From Bosea sp. AS-1 (GTDB lineage Bacteria; Pseudomonadota; Alphaproteobacteria; Rhizobiales; Beijerinckiaceae), in contig NZ_CP022372.1 of the NCBI RefSeq assembly GCF_002220095.1, positions 3,196,501-3,260,500 of the forward strand: DNA of 64,000 bases, in the 5' to 3' direction. Every line of letters starts with the position of its first letter. Position 1 is the first letter of the stretch. A program made the translations under genes and the position numbers. Shown one piece after another: positions 26,375-34,773 of the stretch. Under the pieces are notes generated by a model. It ran no database searches, was not told where the DNA came from, and saw nothing but the letters and a program-made list of their open reading frames with translations.

Positions 26375-27249
26375 TGACCGTGCTCGCCCTCTCCGCCGTG
26401 CCGGCCGCGCCCGCCCATTCGGCGCTGCGTCGCTTTCTGACGCTGGCACTGGTCCATGGCGTTCTGATCGCCGGCGCAATCTTCATGCTGGCGCCTTTCG
26501 TCTGGATGCTGGTGACCTCGATCAAGCCGCCGGCCGAGATCTTCAGCGCCGAGATATCGCTGTGGCCGAAGCAATTCTACGGCCTGCAGAACTACAGCTT
26601 CGCCATGGAGAAGGCGCCGCTGCTGCGCTTCGCGCTGAATGGCGTCATCCTCTGTGGCGGCATCCTGATCGTGCAGCTTCTCGTCGCGATCCCCTGCGCC
26701 TATGCGCTGGCGAAGCTGAACTTCCCCGGCCGCAACCTGCTTTTCGTGCTGGTGCTGCTCGGCCTGTGCATCCCGGTGCAGGTGCCGGCGATGCCGCTCT
26801 ATATCGCGCTGGCCCAGCTCGGGCTGCTCAACACCTATTTCTCGATGATGGTGCCGTTCTTCCTGTCGGTCTTCGCCATCTTCCTGTTCCGCCAGTTCTT
26901 CCGCAGCTTTCCCGACGACATCATCAATGCCGCCCGACTGGACGGCATGAGCGAGTTCGAGATCGTCTGGCGCATCGTCACGCCGAGCGCCTGGCCGGCG
27001 ATCGCCGCCTTCTCGGTCTTCTCGGCCGTGGCGCACTGGAACGACCTCTACTGGCCGCTGATCGTCATCTCGGACGCCAAGCTCGCGCCGCCTCCACTCG
27101 GAATGATGTTCTTCGCCGATGCCGAGACCGGATCGAACTACGGTGCGCTGACAGCTGCAGCCACCATTCTGACCGCGCCGCTCGTCATCGCCTTCCTCGT
27201 CGCGAGGCGCCGATTCATCGACGGCATCACCATGACCGGGGTGAAGTAG
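26374..27249 (+). CDS. CUT1 sugar ABC transporter permease (UgpE/MalG type)
   Basis: 291 residues from the ATG that shares its A with the preceding TGA. It has six helices and the EAA loop NAARLDGMSEFEIVWRIVTPSAWPAI, with the MalG-like N-terminal segment FVWMLVTSIKPPAEIF. Partner of the UgpA-type permease just upstream. Confidence 0.93.
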   Translation: MTVLALSAVPAAPAHSALRRFLTLALVHGVLIAGAIFMLAPFVWMLVTSIKPPAEIFSAEISLWPKQFYGLQNYSFAMEKAPLLRFALNGVILCGGILIVQLLVAIPCAYALAKLNFPGRNLLFVLVLLGLCIPVQVPAMPLYIALAQLGLLNTYFSMMVPFFLSVFAIFLFRQFFRSFPDDIINAARLDGMSEFEIVWRIVTPSAWPAIAAFSVFSAVAHWNDLYWPLIVISDAKLAPPPLGMMFFADAETGSNYGALTAAATILTAPLVIAFLVARRRFIDGITMTGVK

Positions 27250-27336
27250 CGGCCGCGCCGCCGGCCGCCCCCAAGACGTTCAGGCCTGAAACAACGCAAC
27301 CCGACAGCCCCGCTGTCCTCGCCAAGGAGATCACGC

Positions 27337-28608
27337 ATGAAACCTCTCGGCAAAGCTCTTGCCGCAGCAGCGCTCGCCCTCGTCGCCTCGACCGCCGCCA
27401 GGGCAGAGCAAGTCACGCTCGACGTGCTCTATGCCTTCCCGGCCTTCGCGAAATTCCACGAGCCGATCGCCGCGGAATTCATGAAGAAGCACCCCGACAT
27501 CAAGATCAATTTCCGGGCGCCGGCCGCGAGCTACGACGAAGGCCATCAGGCCATGCTGCGCCAGTCCGTCACCAACCAGCTGCCGGACGTCTACTATTCC
27601 GGCTTCCACCTGCTGACAGAGCTCACCGAGGCGCTCGACAAGCGCAAGCAGATCGTCGATCTCGGCCCGCTGCTCAAGGCCGAACCGGAAGACTGGCGAA
27701 AGGCCAACTATTCCGACGCCTTGCTCTCGCTCGGCCAGGTCAACGGCAAGCAGGTCGGCCTCGCCTTCAACGCCTCGACACCGCTGATGTATTTCAACGC
27801 CGAGCTGGTGAAGAAGGCCGGTGGCGACCCCGAGAAGATGCCGGACAACTGGGCCGATATCGTCGCCCTCGCCAAGAAGATCCATAGCGGCGACACCGCT
27901 GGCCTCGCCTACAACATCCACGACTGGCCGGACGACTGGCTCTGGCGCGGCGTGATCCTGCAGGGCGGCCACTCGATGCTCTCGGCCGACGGCAAGAAGG
28001 TCGCGTTCGGCGGCGAGGTCGGCGAGAAGACGCTCGCCATGTTGCGCAGCTTCGTGACCGAGGGCGGCATGCCGCTGATCGACTGGGACCAGTCCCGCCA
28101 GCAGTTCATTGCGGGCAAGATCGGCATCTTCTTCGATACCCCTGCCCGCCTGCGCCAGGTCACGGATCTGATCGGCGACCGCTTCACCCTGAAGACCGCC
28201 CTGTTCCCGGTCGACGACAAGGCCAAGGGCAAGCTGCCGACCGGCGGCAACGCGGCTCTGATCACTGCCAAGGATCCGGCCAAGCAGAAAGCCGCCTGGG
28301 AGTTCATCAAGTTCGTCACCGGCCCTGAAGCCCAGAAGATCGTCGTCGAGACCGCTGGCTACATGCCGACGAACCTGCGTGCCGGCGAGGACGCCTTCCT
28401 CGGTCCGTTCTACAAGGCGAATGCCAATTTCCGGACCATCAACGGACAGGTTTCCCGCGCTGCGCCGTGGGAGGGCTATCCGGGCGGCAACTCGGTGCGC
28501 ATCTGGCGCCAGCAGCGCGAGGTCATCGCCGGCGTGATGCGCGGCGAGATCCAGCCCAAGGCTGGTATCGAGCGCATCGTCTCCGAGACCGAAGCCCTGA
28601 TGAAGTGA
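27337..28608 (+). CDS. CUT1 extracellular solute-binding protein (family 1)
   Basis: 423 residues with a Sec signal peptide (1-24, ending ARAEQ). The mature protein has the two-lobed family 1 fold: EFMKKHPDIKINFRAP, then NASTPLMYFNAELVKKAGGDPEKMPDNW and the C-terminal GNAALITAKDPAKQKAAWEF. NASTPLMYFN is the segment in which UgpB-like proteins read NSSTPVLYYN, which supports a glycerophosphodiester-type or other polyol-phosphate ligand. It follows the permease genes and precedes a strong hairpin. Confidence 0.9.
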   Translation: MKPLGKALAAAALALVASTAARAEQVTLDVLYAFPAFAKFHEPIAAEFMKKHPDIKINFRAPAASYDEGHQAMLRQSVTNQLPDVYYSGFHLLTELTEALDKRKQIVDLGPLLKAEPEDWRKANYSDALLSLGQVNGKQVGLAFNASTPLMYFNAELVKKAGGDPEKMPDNWADIVALAKKIHSGDTAGLAYNIHDWPDDWLWRGVILQGGHSMLSADGKKVAFGGEVGEKTLAMLRSFVTEGGMPLIDWDQSRQQFIAGKIGIFFDTPARLRQVTDLIGDRFTLKTALFPVDDKAKGKLPTGGNAALITAKDPAKQKAAWEFIKFVTGPEAQKIVVETAGYMPTNLRAGEDAFLGPFYKANANFRTINGQVSRAAPWEGYPGGNSVRIWRQQREVIAGVMRGEIQPKAGIERIVSETEALMK

Positions 28609-28631
28609 GCCAAGGTTTCGCTCATTGACGA

Positions 28632-28659
28632 GGCCGCCCGGCACGAGAGCCGGGCGGCC
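28632..28659 (+). repeat. Intercistronic GC-rich hairpin after the binding-protein gene
   Basis: GGCCGCCCGG and CCGGGCGGCC form a perfect 10-bp stem with an 8-base loop, 24 bases after the binding-protein stop and 30 bases before the next ATG. There is no following T-run, so a stabilising 3' structure or partial terminator, giving more binding protein than downstream enzyme, fits better than a full terminator. Confidence 0.6.
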
Positions 28660-28688
28660 ATATCTCTTCCTTCCCGCGGATATGACCG

Positions 28689-29531
28689 ATGATCATCGCC
28701 CAGCTCAGCGATTTCCACGCCCGGCCCCATGGCCGGCCCGCCTATGGCGTCATCGACACCAATGCAGCGATCGGGCACGCGGTCGACGCCGTTCTCGCGA
28801 TGCAACCGCAACCGGACTGCGTCCTCGTGACCGGGGATCTCACCGATTGCGGTCTTGCCGAGGAATACGCAATCGTGCGGGAGCAGCTCGCCCGGCTGCC
28901 AATGCCGGTCTATATCGTGCCCGGCAATCATGATCGCCGCGAGAATTTCGTGGCGGCGCTGTCCCCCCAGCAGGACTATCTCCCTGAGAGCGGCCCGCTG
29001 AACTATGTGATCGAGGATTTCCCGGTCCGGCTGATCGGGCTCGACACGCTCGTACCCGGCGAAAGCGGCGGCGCCCTCAGCCCCGAAAGCGAAGCCTGGT
29101 TGGCCGAAAGACTGGCCGAGGGCGCTGGGCGGTCCACGCTGATCTTCATGCACCACCCGCCCTTCCGCGTCGCGGTCGACGGCATGGACGGCATCCTTTG
29201 CCGCGTCTCGCCGAGCTTTGCCGGCCTGATCGCCCGGCACCCCGAAATCGAGCGCATCGTCTGCGGCCACTATCATCGCCCAATCCAGCGCCGCTTCGCC
29301 GGCACGATCGGCTATGTCGCGCCGGGCACTGCGCATCAGGTGGCCCTCGACCTGCGGCGCGGAACCGAGAATCGCATGGTCATGGAGCCTCCGGCCTTCG
29401 CCGTGCATGCCTGGGATCCCGAGGCCGGGGTGGTCAGCCATCTGCAGCCGATCGGGGACTATGGGCCGATCCGGGATTTCGTGCTCGATCCGGCCTATCC
29501 CGGCAAGCTGGAGGCGACCGCAGCACAATGA
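28689..29531 (+). CDS. GpdQ-like glycerophosphodiesterase (calcineurin-like phosphodiesterase)
   Basis: 280 residues. The N-terminus IAQLSDFHARPHGRPAYGVID followed by NAA and, later, VTGDLTDCGLAEEYAIVREQL and YIVPGNHDRR closely follows the pattern I know for GpdQ, the metal-dependent glycerophosphodiesterase. Metal ligands D8 and H10, the GD, NHD, HHPPF and GHYHRP motifs are all present. Cytoplasmic. Its stop overlaps the start of the inositol-monophosphatase-like gene (ATGA), so the two products probably act in sequence: cleave the diester, then dephosphorylate the monoester. Confidence 0.9.
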   Translation: MIIAQLSDFHARPHGRPAYGVIDTNAAIGHAVDAVLAMQPQPDCVLVTGDLTDCGLAEEYAIVREQLARLPMPVYIVPGNHDRRENFVAALSPQQDYLPESGPLNYVIEDFPVRLIGLDTLVPGESGGALSPESEAWLAERLAEGAGRSTLIFMHHPPFRVAVDGMDGILCRVSPSFAGLIARHPEIERIVCGHYHRPIQRRFAGTIGYVAPGTAHQVALDLRRGTENRMVMEPPAFAVHAWDPEAGVVSHLQPIGDYGPIRDFVLDPAYPGKLEATAAQ

Positions 29532-30319
29532 CCGAGCCGCGTCTTCTCAAACTGCTCGATCAAGCCGAAGCACTGGCGCGCCGAGCAGGCGAAACGCTGG
29601 TCCGGATGCAGAGCGCCGAACTCGCTGTCGCGCGCAAGGAGCTCAATGACGTGGTCACGGCGGCCGATCTCGCCTCCGAGCGCCTCGTCATCGACGGCCT
29701 GCGTGCCCTGACGCCGGAGACCGCGATCCTCTCGGAAGAGGCCGGCTTCTCCGGCTCGGAGCAGGCCCCGCGCTGGATCATCGATCCGCTCGACGGCACG
29801 GTGAATTACGCCTCCGGCCTGCCCTGGTTCTCCGTCACCCTGGCCTATCAGGAACAGGGTCGCACCCTGCTCGGCCTGACGCATGCGCCGCTCGCCGGGC
29901 TCTTCGCGCTCTTTGCCGAAGGGGGCATCGCGACGGTGGACGGCCGGCCGGCGCGGGTGTCTGAAACGGCGCGGCTGAGCGATGCCGTCGTCTCGATCTG
30001 CCTGACCTCGCACTACACGGCCGACGAGGCGAACCGGACCAGCGACGTGATCCGCCGTCTCGCCGGCTTGTGCCGCGGCGTGCGCGTCATCGTTTCGGGT
30101 GGACTGGAGATGTCCCTGGTAGCAGCCGGGCGGCTCGACGCCTTCATCGGTCTCAAGGCCGATATCGTCTCGCACGCGGCGGCGATGCCGCTCGTGCGGG
30201 CAGCCGGAGGCAAGGTCACCACCGTCGAGGGTCAGGATTCGCGCGACGAAGACCTCGAAAAGGTCGTCACCAACGGCCGCATCCATGAAGAACTCCTCAG
30301 GGCCATCCGCAGCGCCTGA
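29528..30319 (+). CDS. Inositol-monophosphatase-family protein with a lost metal aspartate
   Basis: 263 residues. The first metal-binding motifs are intact: E70-E71 and D86-P-L-D89-G-T (IIDPLDGTVNY). The second signature, usually WDxAAG before the EAGG turn, reads VSHAAA (residues 214-219) before RAAGG, so the WD pair is V214-S215 and the third-metal aspartate is missing. Activity could be lowered, moved to another residue (D212 is three positions away) or altered in specificity. It is coupled to the GpdQ-like gene by a four-base overlap. Confidence 0.88.
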   Translation: MTEPRLLKLLDQAEALARRAGETLVRMQSAELAVARKELNDVVTAADLASERLVIDGLRALTPETAILSEEAGFSGSEQAPRWIIDPLDGTVNYASGLPWFSVTLAYQEQGRTLLGLTHAPLAGLFALFAEGGIATVDGRPARVSETARLSDAVVSICLTSHYTADEANRTSDVIRRLAGLCRGVRVIVSGGLEMSLVAAGRLDAFIGLKADIVSHAAAMPLVRAAGGKVTTVEGQDSRDEDLEKVVTNGRIHEELLRAIRSA

Positions 30320-30331
30320 GGAGTCGCTCTT

Positions 30332-31288
30332 TCACATGCTGCCGGTTTGCGAGCCCGCCAGGACCGCCGCCGCGGCGTCCTCATCGGTGATCAGCACTGA
30401 TGCCAGCTTCCCGCGCAGGGTCGCCGCAATGATCCCGGCCTTGTTCACCCCGCCCGATGCGAGGATCACGGTCGGTATCCGGCGCAGATCATCCAGCGGC
30501 AGGGCAATGGCGCGACGATTGATCGGATGAGCGACGGCCTGACCGCTGCGATCGATGAACTGGCCGAGCATGTCGCCGACCGCTCCGGCCTCGGCCAGCT
30601 CCGCGGCACCGACATCGCCCGGCAGCCCGTAGCGCACCAGCAGCGAACGCGCGCTCAGATCGCCTGCGCTGAGGATAGCGACATCGGTCGCCTGGATGCG
30701 GGCGAAGGCTGCCTCGAACACGTCCTGTGCCAGGATCGTATCGCGCGACTGCGGCGTGCCGGCATAGATTGGCGCGGCGAGATAATGGCATTCGGCCTGC
30801 CAGAGCCGGGCGAAGCGGCTGGCGATCTCGAAGGTATTGATCTCGATGCCATAGGTCAGCCCGCCCATCATCGAGGTGACGGCAAGATCGCGGTATTGCC
30901 CGGCACGGACATGGCGAATGGTTTCCCGCAAGGTGCCGCCCCAGCCGACCCCGAAGATGCCCGATGGCCTCTCCTCGATGACCCGCGAGACGAATTCGCC
31001 CGCCGCCTTGCCGATCTGGACGGCGATCTGGCCGGGGTCGGCCGGACTCGGGACGACGATCGCCTCCTTGAGCCCGAACTCGGCCATGAGCGCGCGCTCG
31101 AGCCGGACACAACTCTCCAGCCGGGAGTTGATCGTGATGTTCACCAGCCCGTTGCTGCGAGCCTCGACCAGCAGTCGGTTGACGCGAAGGCGGGTCATCT
31201 TCAGCCGGTCCGCAATCTCCGCCTGGGTCAGCCCTTCCATATAGTAGAGCCAGGCGGCTCGAACTTGCGTCTGCGGTTCCTCCGGCAT
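30332..31288 (-). CDS. SorC-family sugar-binding transcriptional regulator
   Basis: 318 residues. A helix-turn-helix (MEGLTQAEIADRLKMTRLRVNRLL, about 17-40) is followed by a SorC/DeoR-like sugar-phosphate-binding domain with GVGWGGTL, a typical phosphate-sugar loop, and the C-terminal TDEDAAAAVL. It is convergent with the ABC/phosphatase operon and divergent from the polyol dehydrogenase operon. The sequence AATACATTTGT occurs at the promoters of both, which makes this the likely common regulator. Confidence 0.9.
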   Translation of the reverse strand: MPEEPQTQVRAAWLYYMEGLTQAEIADRLKMTRLRVNRLLVEARSNGLVNITINSRLESCVRLERALMAEFGLKEAIVVPSPADPGQIAVQIGKAAGEFVSRVIEERPSGIFGVGWGGTLRETIRHVRAGQYRDLAVTSMMGGLTYGIEINTFEIASRFARLWQAECHYLAAPIYAGTPQSRDTILAQDVFEAAFARIQATDVAILSAGDLSARSLLVRYGLPGDVGAAELAEAGAVGDMLGQFIDRSGQAVAHPINRRAIALPLDDLRRIPTVILASGGVNKAGIIAATLRGKLASVLITDEDAAAAVLAGSQTGSM

Positions 31289-31424
31289 TGCTGCATCCTG
31301 ATGCGATGGGCAGGCCGCCAGCGCCTCGGCGCGGCGGTGTTCGGCATGGTGGTCGAATCTGGCTTACATCGCTTTCGCACTCTCCCACAACGTGCAGAAG
31401 ATGCATGGTTTCGCGCTTGACGCA

Positions 31425-31454
31425 AACCAATGTAAATCAGAGAATACATTTGTT
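31425..31454. promoter_or_regulatory. Candidate SorC operator between regulator and polyol dehydrogenase genes
   Basis: AACCAATGTA and TACATTTGTT form a 10-bp inverted repeat (9 of 10 pairs) around a 10-base spacer. The right half contains the same AATACATTTGT found at 23246-23256. It is 36 bases before the dehydrogenase ATG and about 140 bases from the divergent regulator start, well placed to control both. Confidence 0.65.
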
Positions 31455-31489
31455 GAAGGACTGTTTCGCAGAACGAGTGCCGATCTCCC

Positions 31490-32530
31490 ATGTCCCACGC
31501 CGTCTTCCTCCACGCAGCAGGCGATGCACGCGTCGCGCCATTCAACCTGCGCGAGGGAGCTGCGGGCGAAACCCTGCTCGACGTCGCGGCCGTCGGGCTC
31601 TGTGGCAGTGACCTGCATTACTACAAGGACGGCGGCATCGGGTCCGCCGTGATCGCAACGCCGTTCGTGCCGGGCCATGAATTCAGCGGCTGGCTCACGG
31701 AAGATCTGCCGGAGCTCGGCCTGGCGCGCGGCGCACTGGTCGCCGTCGATCCAAACCAGGCCTGTGGGCGTTGCGAACATTGCCAGAGCGGGCATCCCAA
31801 TCTGTGTCCCGAGGTGGTCTTCATCGGTGCGCCTCCGCATGACGGGGCGATGACCGAACGGATCTGGGTGCCGAAATCACAGGTCGTCGCGGTGCCCGTG
31901 ACCTTCTCCCCGAGCGATGCTGTGATGCTCGAGCCGCTCGGCGTCGCAATCCATGCGGTCGATCTGGCCAAGCCGCGCCTGCTCGAACGCATCGCGCTCA
32001 TCGGCTGCGGCCCGATCGGCCTGCTGATCCTGCAGGTGCTGCGGGCGGCGGGAGCCGGGGAAATCCTCGCCTGCGATCCGCAACCGCATCGCCGCGAGCT
32101 CGCGCTCAGGCTGGGCGCGAGCAAGGCAGGTGCGAGCGTCGCGGATATCGGCGAATGGACGAAGGGCGAAGGCCTGCCGCTGGTGATCGAGGCGACCAAC
32201 GCTCCCGAGGGTTTCCGCGACGCGATCCGCGCCGCCCGCATCGGCGGCCGCGTCGTGCTCGTCGGCATTCCAGACGGCGACAGCTATGTGGTTCCCGCCG
32301 CGGAGGCCCGCAGGCGCGGGCTCAGCATCAAATTCTCGCGCCGGATGGGCCATGTCTATCCACGAGCCATCGAGCTGGTGGCACTGGGCAAGGTCGATGT
32401 CGAGGCCGTAATCAGCCATCGCTTCGATCTCGCCGAGGGTCCGGCCGCGTTCCGTCGCCATGCCGCCAACGAAACCGGGATGGTGAAAAGCATGATCTAC
32501 CCGGGCGGCCTACCGGACGGGCACCGTTGA
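31490..32530 (+). CDS. Zinc-dependent medium-chain dehydrogenase (sorbitol/polyol dehydrogenase-like)
   Basis: 346 residues. The catalytic zinc site is complete (C38 in GLCGSDLHYYKDGG, H63-E64 in PGHEF), the four-cysteine structural zinc lobe is present (CGRCEHCQSGHPNLC), and the nucleotide motif is GCGPIG. Sorbitol, xylitol and related polyol dehydrogenases share this GLCGSDLHYY start. With the xylulokinase next door it would turn a polyol such as xylitol or arabitol into the ketose. It leads the plus-strand operon from the 31.4 kb control region. Confidence 0.9.
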   Translation: MSHAVFLHAAGDARVAPFNLREGAAGETLLDVAAVGLCGSDLHYYKDGGIGSAVIATPFVPGHEFSGWLTEDLPELGLARGALVAVDPNQACGRCEHCQSGHPNLCPEVVFIGAPPHDGAMTERIWVPKSQVVAVPVTFSPSDAVMLEPLGVAIHAVDLAKPRLLERIALIGCGPIGLLILQVLRAAGAGEILACDPQPHRRELALRLGASKAGASVADIGEWTKGEGLPLVIEATNAPEGFRDAIRAARIGGRVVLVGIPDGDSYVVPAAEARRRGLSIKFSRRMGHVYPRAIELVALGKVDVEAVISHRFDLAEGPAAFRRHAANETGMVKSMIYPGGLPDGHR

Positions 32531-32551
32531 ACACGCTCCGCAGGTTCTGAT

Positions 32552-34012
32552 GTGACCTATATCGGCATCGATCTCGGGACTTCGTCGGTCAAGGCCGTGT
32601 TGACTGACGACCGCCAGCAGGTGCTCGCCGTGGCCGCGCGGGATCTCACGGTCGATCGCCTCTTTCCGCTTTGGTCCGAGCAGGATCCGGCAGACTGGAT
32701 CACCGCCACGGTGGATGCCTTGCGCGGCCTGAAGGCGGCCGCCGCCGAGGACTTTCGCTGCTGCGCCGGCATTGGACTCTCCGGGCAGATGCATGGCGCA
32801 GTCCTGCTCGACGAGCACGACCAGCCTTTGCGCCCCTGCATCCTCTGGAACGACGGCCGCGCCGTCGCGGAATGCGCCGAGATCGAAGCAATAGAACCGG
32901 ATTTGCGTGAGATCACCGGCAACATCGCCATGCCCGGCTTCACCGCACCCAAATTGCTCTGGGTCCGCAGGCACGAGCCAGCGATCTTCCGACGAACCCG
33001 CAGGATTCTGCTGCCGAAGGCCTATCTGCGGCTCGCATTGACCGGCGAAGCCATCGAAGAGATGTCCGACGCCTCCGGGACGCTCTGGCTCGACACAGGC
33101 CGTCGTGGCTGGTCGGATCGCATGCTGGCCGCAACGGGCGTCGATCGCAGCTTCATGCCCACTCTCGTCGAGGGCTCGCAGGCCGCTGGGCGCATGCGGG
33201 CCGATCTGAGCCGCGAGCTTGGCTTCGATGCGCCGCCGCTCTTTGCCGGCGGCGCCGGAGACAATGCCGCCGGGGCGATCGGCCTGGGCGCCGTCGAACC
33301 GGGCAGTTGCTTCCTGTCGCTTGGAACATCCGGGGTATTCTGGCGCACTACCGCGGGCTTCGAGCCACGCGACGCGAGCGCCGTTCACGCCTTCTGCCAT
33401 GCCCTGCCCGACCGCTGGCACCAGATGTCCGTCCATCTCTCGGCCGCAGCGAGCTTGAGTTGGTGGGCTGAAGTGTCCGGGCACACCGAAATCGAGCTGC
33501 TGAACGAGCTCGGCCTGCAAGCTGACGCCCCTTCCCCGGTCTTTTTCACCCCATACCTGTCGGGCGAACGGACGCCTCATAACGATCCTCGGATGCGCGG
33601 CGGCTTCGCTTGCCTTGGCCACGACACCGATCGCAAGGCCATGACCCAGGCGGTGCTGGAGGGCGTCGCCTTCGCCTTCAAGGATGGGAAGGACGCGTTG
33701 GAAACCGGGGCTTTTCCCATCAGGGAAGCGATGGTCATCGGCGGCGGTTCACGCTCGGATCTGTGGCTGTCGATCCTCGCCGACGTGCTCGACATGCGCC
33801 TGCAGCGATATCGCCAGGCGGAAACCGGCGGTGCGTTCGGAGCCGCACGTCTCGCCCGCCTGGCCTGCTCGGGTGAGGACCCGCGTGCGGTCTGCCTGCC
33901 ACCTTTCGGCGATCCGGAGATATTCGCCCCGAACCCAGACCGGGTTGCAGCCTATGCCGAGCGTTACGCACTCTGGAGACGTGCTGCGGAGGTGGCTCGC
34001 CCGCTTCGGTAG
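32552..34012 (+). CDS. xylB: FGGY-family carbohydrate kinase, xylulokinase type
   Basis: 486 residues from a GTG start 21 bases after the dehydrogenase stop. It has the N-terminal phosphate loop YIGIDLGTSSVKAVL, ATP/substrate segments ARGI-type GLSGQMHGAVLLDEHDQPLR (the xylulokinase substrate loop), AGDNAAGA with the catalytic Asp, LSGERTPHNDPRMRG and the C-terminal GGGSRSDLW. These are the XylB marks rather than glycerol kinase or ribulokinase. It makes D-xylulose 5-phosphate for the pentose phosphate pathway. Confidence 0.92.
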   Translation: MTYIGIDLGTSSVKAVLTDDRQQVLAVAARDLTVDRLFPLWSEQDPADWITATVDALRGLKAAAAEDFRCCAGIGLSGQMHGAVLLDEHDQPLRPCILWNDGRAVAECAEIEAIEPDLREITGNIAMPGFTAPKLLWVRRHEPAIFRRTRRILLPKAYLRLALTGEAIEEMSDASGTLWLDTGRRGWSDRMLAATGVDRSFMPTLVEGSQAAGRMRADLSRELGFDAPPLFAGGAGDNAAGAIGLGAVEPGSCFLSLGTSGVFWRTTAGFEPRDASAVHAFCHALPDRWHQMSVHLSAAASLSWWAEVSGHTEIELLNELGLQADAPSPVFFTPYLSGERTPHNDPRMRGGFACLGHDTDRKAMTQAVLEGVAFAFKDGKDALETGAFPIREAMVIGGGSRSDLWLSILADVLDMRLQRYRQAETGGAFGAARLARLACSGEDPRAVCLPPFGDPEIFAPNPDRVAAYAERYALWRRAAEVARPLR

Positions 34013-34086
34013 GGTGGCATCAGATTTGACAGAAATTCGGGTAAATGCTCTTCATGTGATCATCTGCTCTCGATTGCCATTACCCA

Positions 34087-34764
34087 ATGCACAGCCAAAA
34101 GTCGCCCTTCGATCTCGTCATCCTCGATTGCGACGGCGTACTCGTCGACAGCGAAGTCATCAGTTGCCGAACCCTTGTCGATATTCTCTCGCCCTTTGAT
34201 GCAAGCTATGATTTGAAAGCAGTGATGCGCCGCTATCTCGGGCGGCCATCCAGCGCAGTCATCGAGGATTACGAGCGAATGACCGGCCGCCCGGCCCCGG
34301 CTGATTTCACGCGAGACTGGCGGGCACGCCTGTTCGCCTCGTTCAAAGCCGACCTCCAGGCGATCGAGGGGGTCCGCAGCACCGTTCAGGCCCTCGGCAG
34401 CGATTATTGCGTCGCCTCGTCCAGCGACGAAGAACGCATCGAGTTCTGCCTGCGGAAGACGGACCTCTGGGATCTCTTCATGGGGCGCATCTTCAGCACG
34501 ACACGCGTACGGCATGGCAAACCCGCCCCGGATCTGTTTCTACTGGCCGCAAGCGAGCGCGGCGCGGCACCGGAACGTTGCCTGGTGATCGAGGACAGCG
34601 TCAGCGGCGTCACCGCAGCGAAGGCGGCAGGAATGACGGCCTACGGCCTTGCAGCCGGCAGCCATTTCGCCGTCCTCGATCAGAGGCAGGCCCTGCTGGC
34701 CGCAGGGGCGGACCGGCTCCTCGACGCCTGGCAGGATCTGGCGCCCATGCCGGCGATCCACTGA
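34087..34764 (+). CDS. HAD-superfamily sugar phosphatase/phosphoglucomutase-like hydrolase
   Basis: 225 residues. Motif I is DCDGVLVDSE, motif II the SSSDEER region, motif III lysine in HGKPAPDLF, motif IV in VIEDSVSGV. The small helical cap after motif I places it with beta-phosphoglucomutase and sugar/polyol phosphatases such as YniC. In this setting it may remove phosphate from a polyol or pentitol phosphate, before oxidation. It ends nine bases before the second SorC-type regulator. Confidence 0.9.
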   Translation: MHSQKSPFDLVILDCDGVLVDSEVISCRTLVDILSPFDASYDLKAVMRRYLGRPSSAVIEDYERMTGRPAPADFTRDWRARLFASFKADLQAIEGVRSTVQALGSDYCVASSSDEERIEFCLRKTDLWDLFMGRIFSTTRVRHGKPAPDLFLLAASERGAAPERCLVIEDSVSGVTAAKAAGMTAYGLAAGSHFAVLDQRQALLAAGADRLLDAWQDLAPMPAIH

Positions 34765-34773
34765 GAAGCTGCG

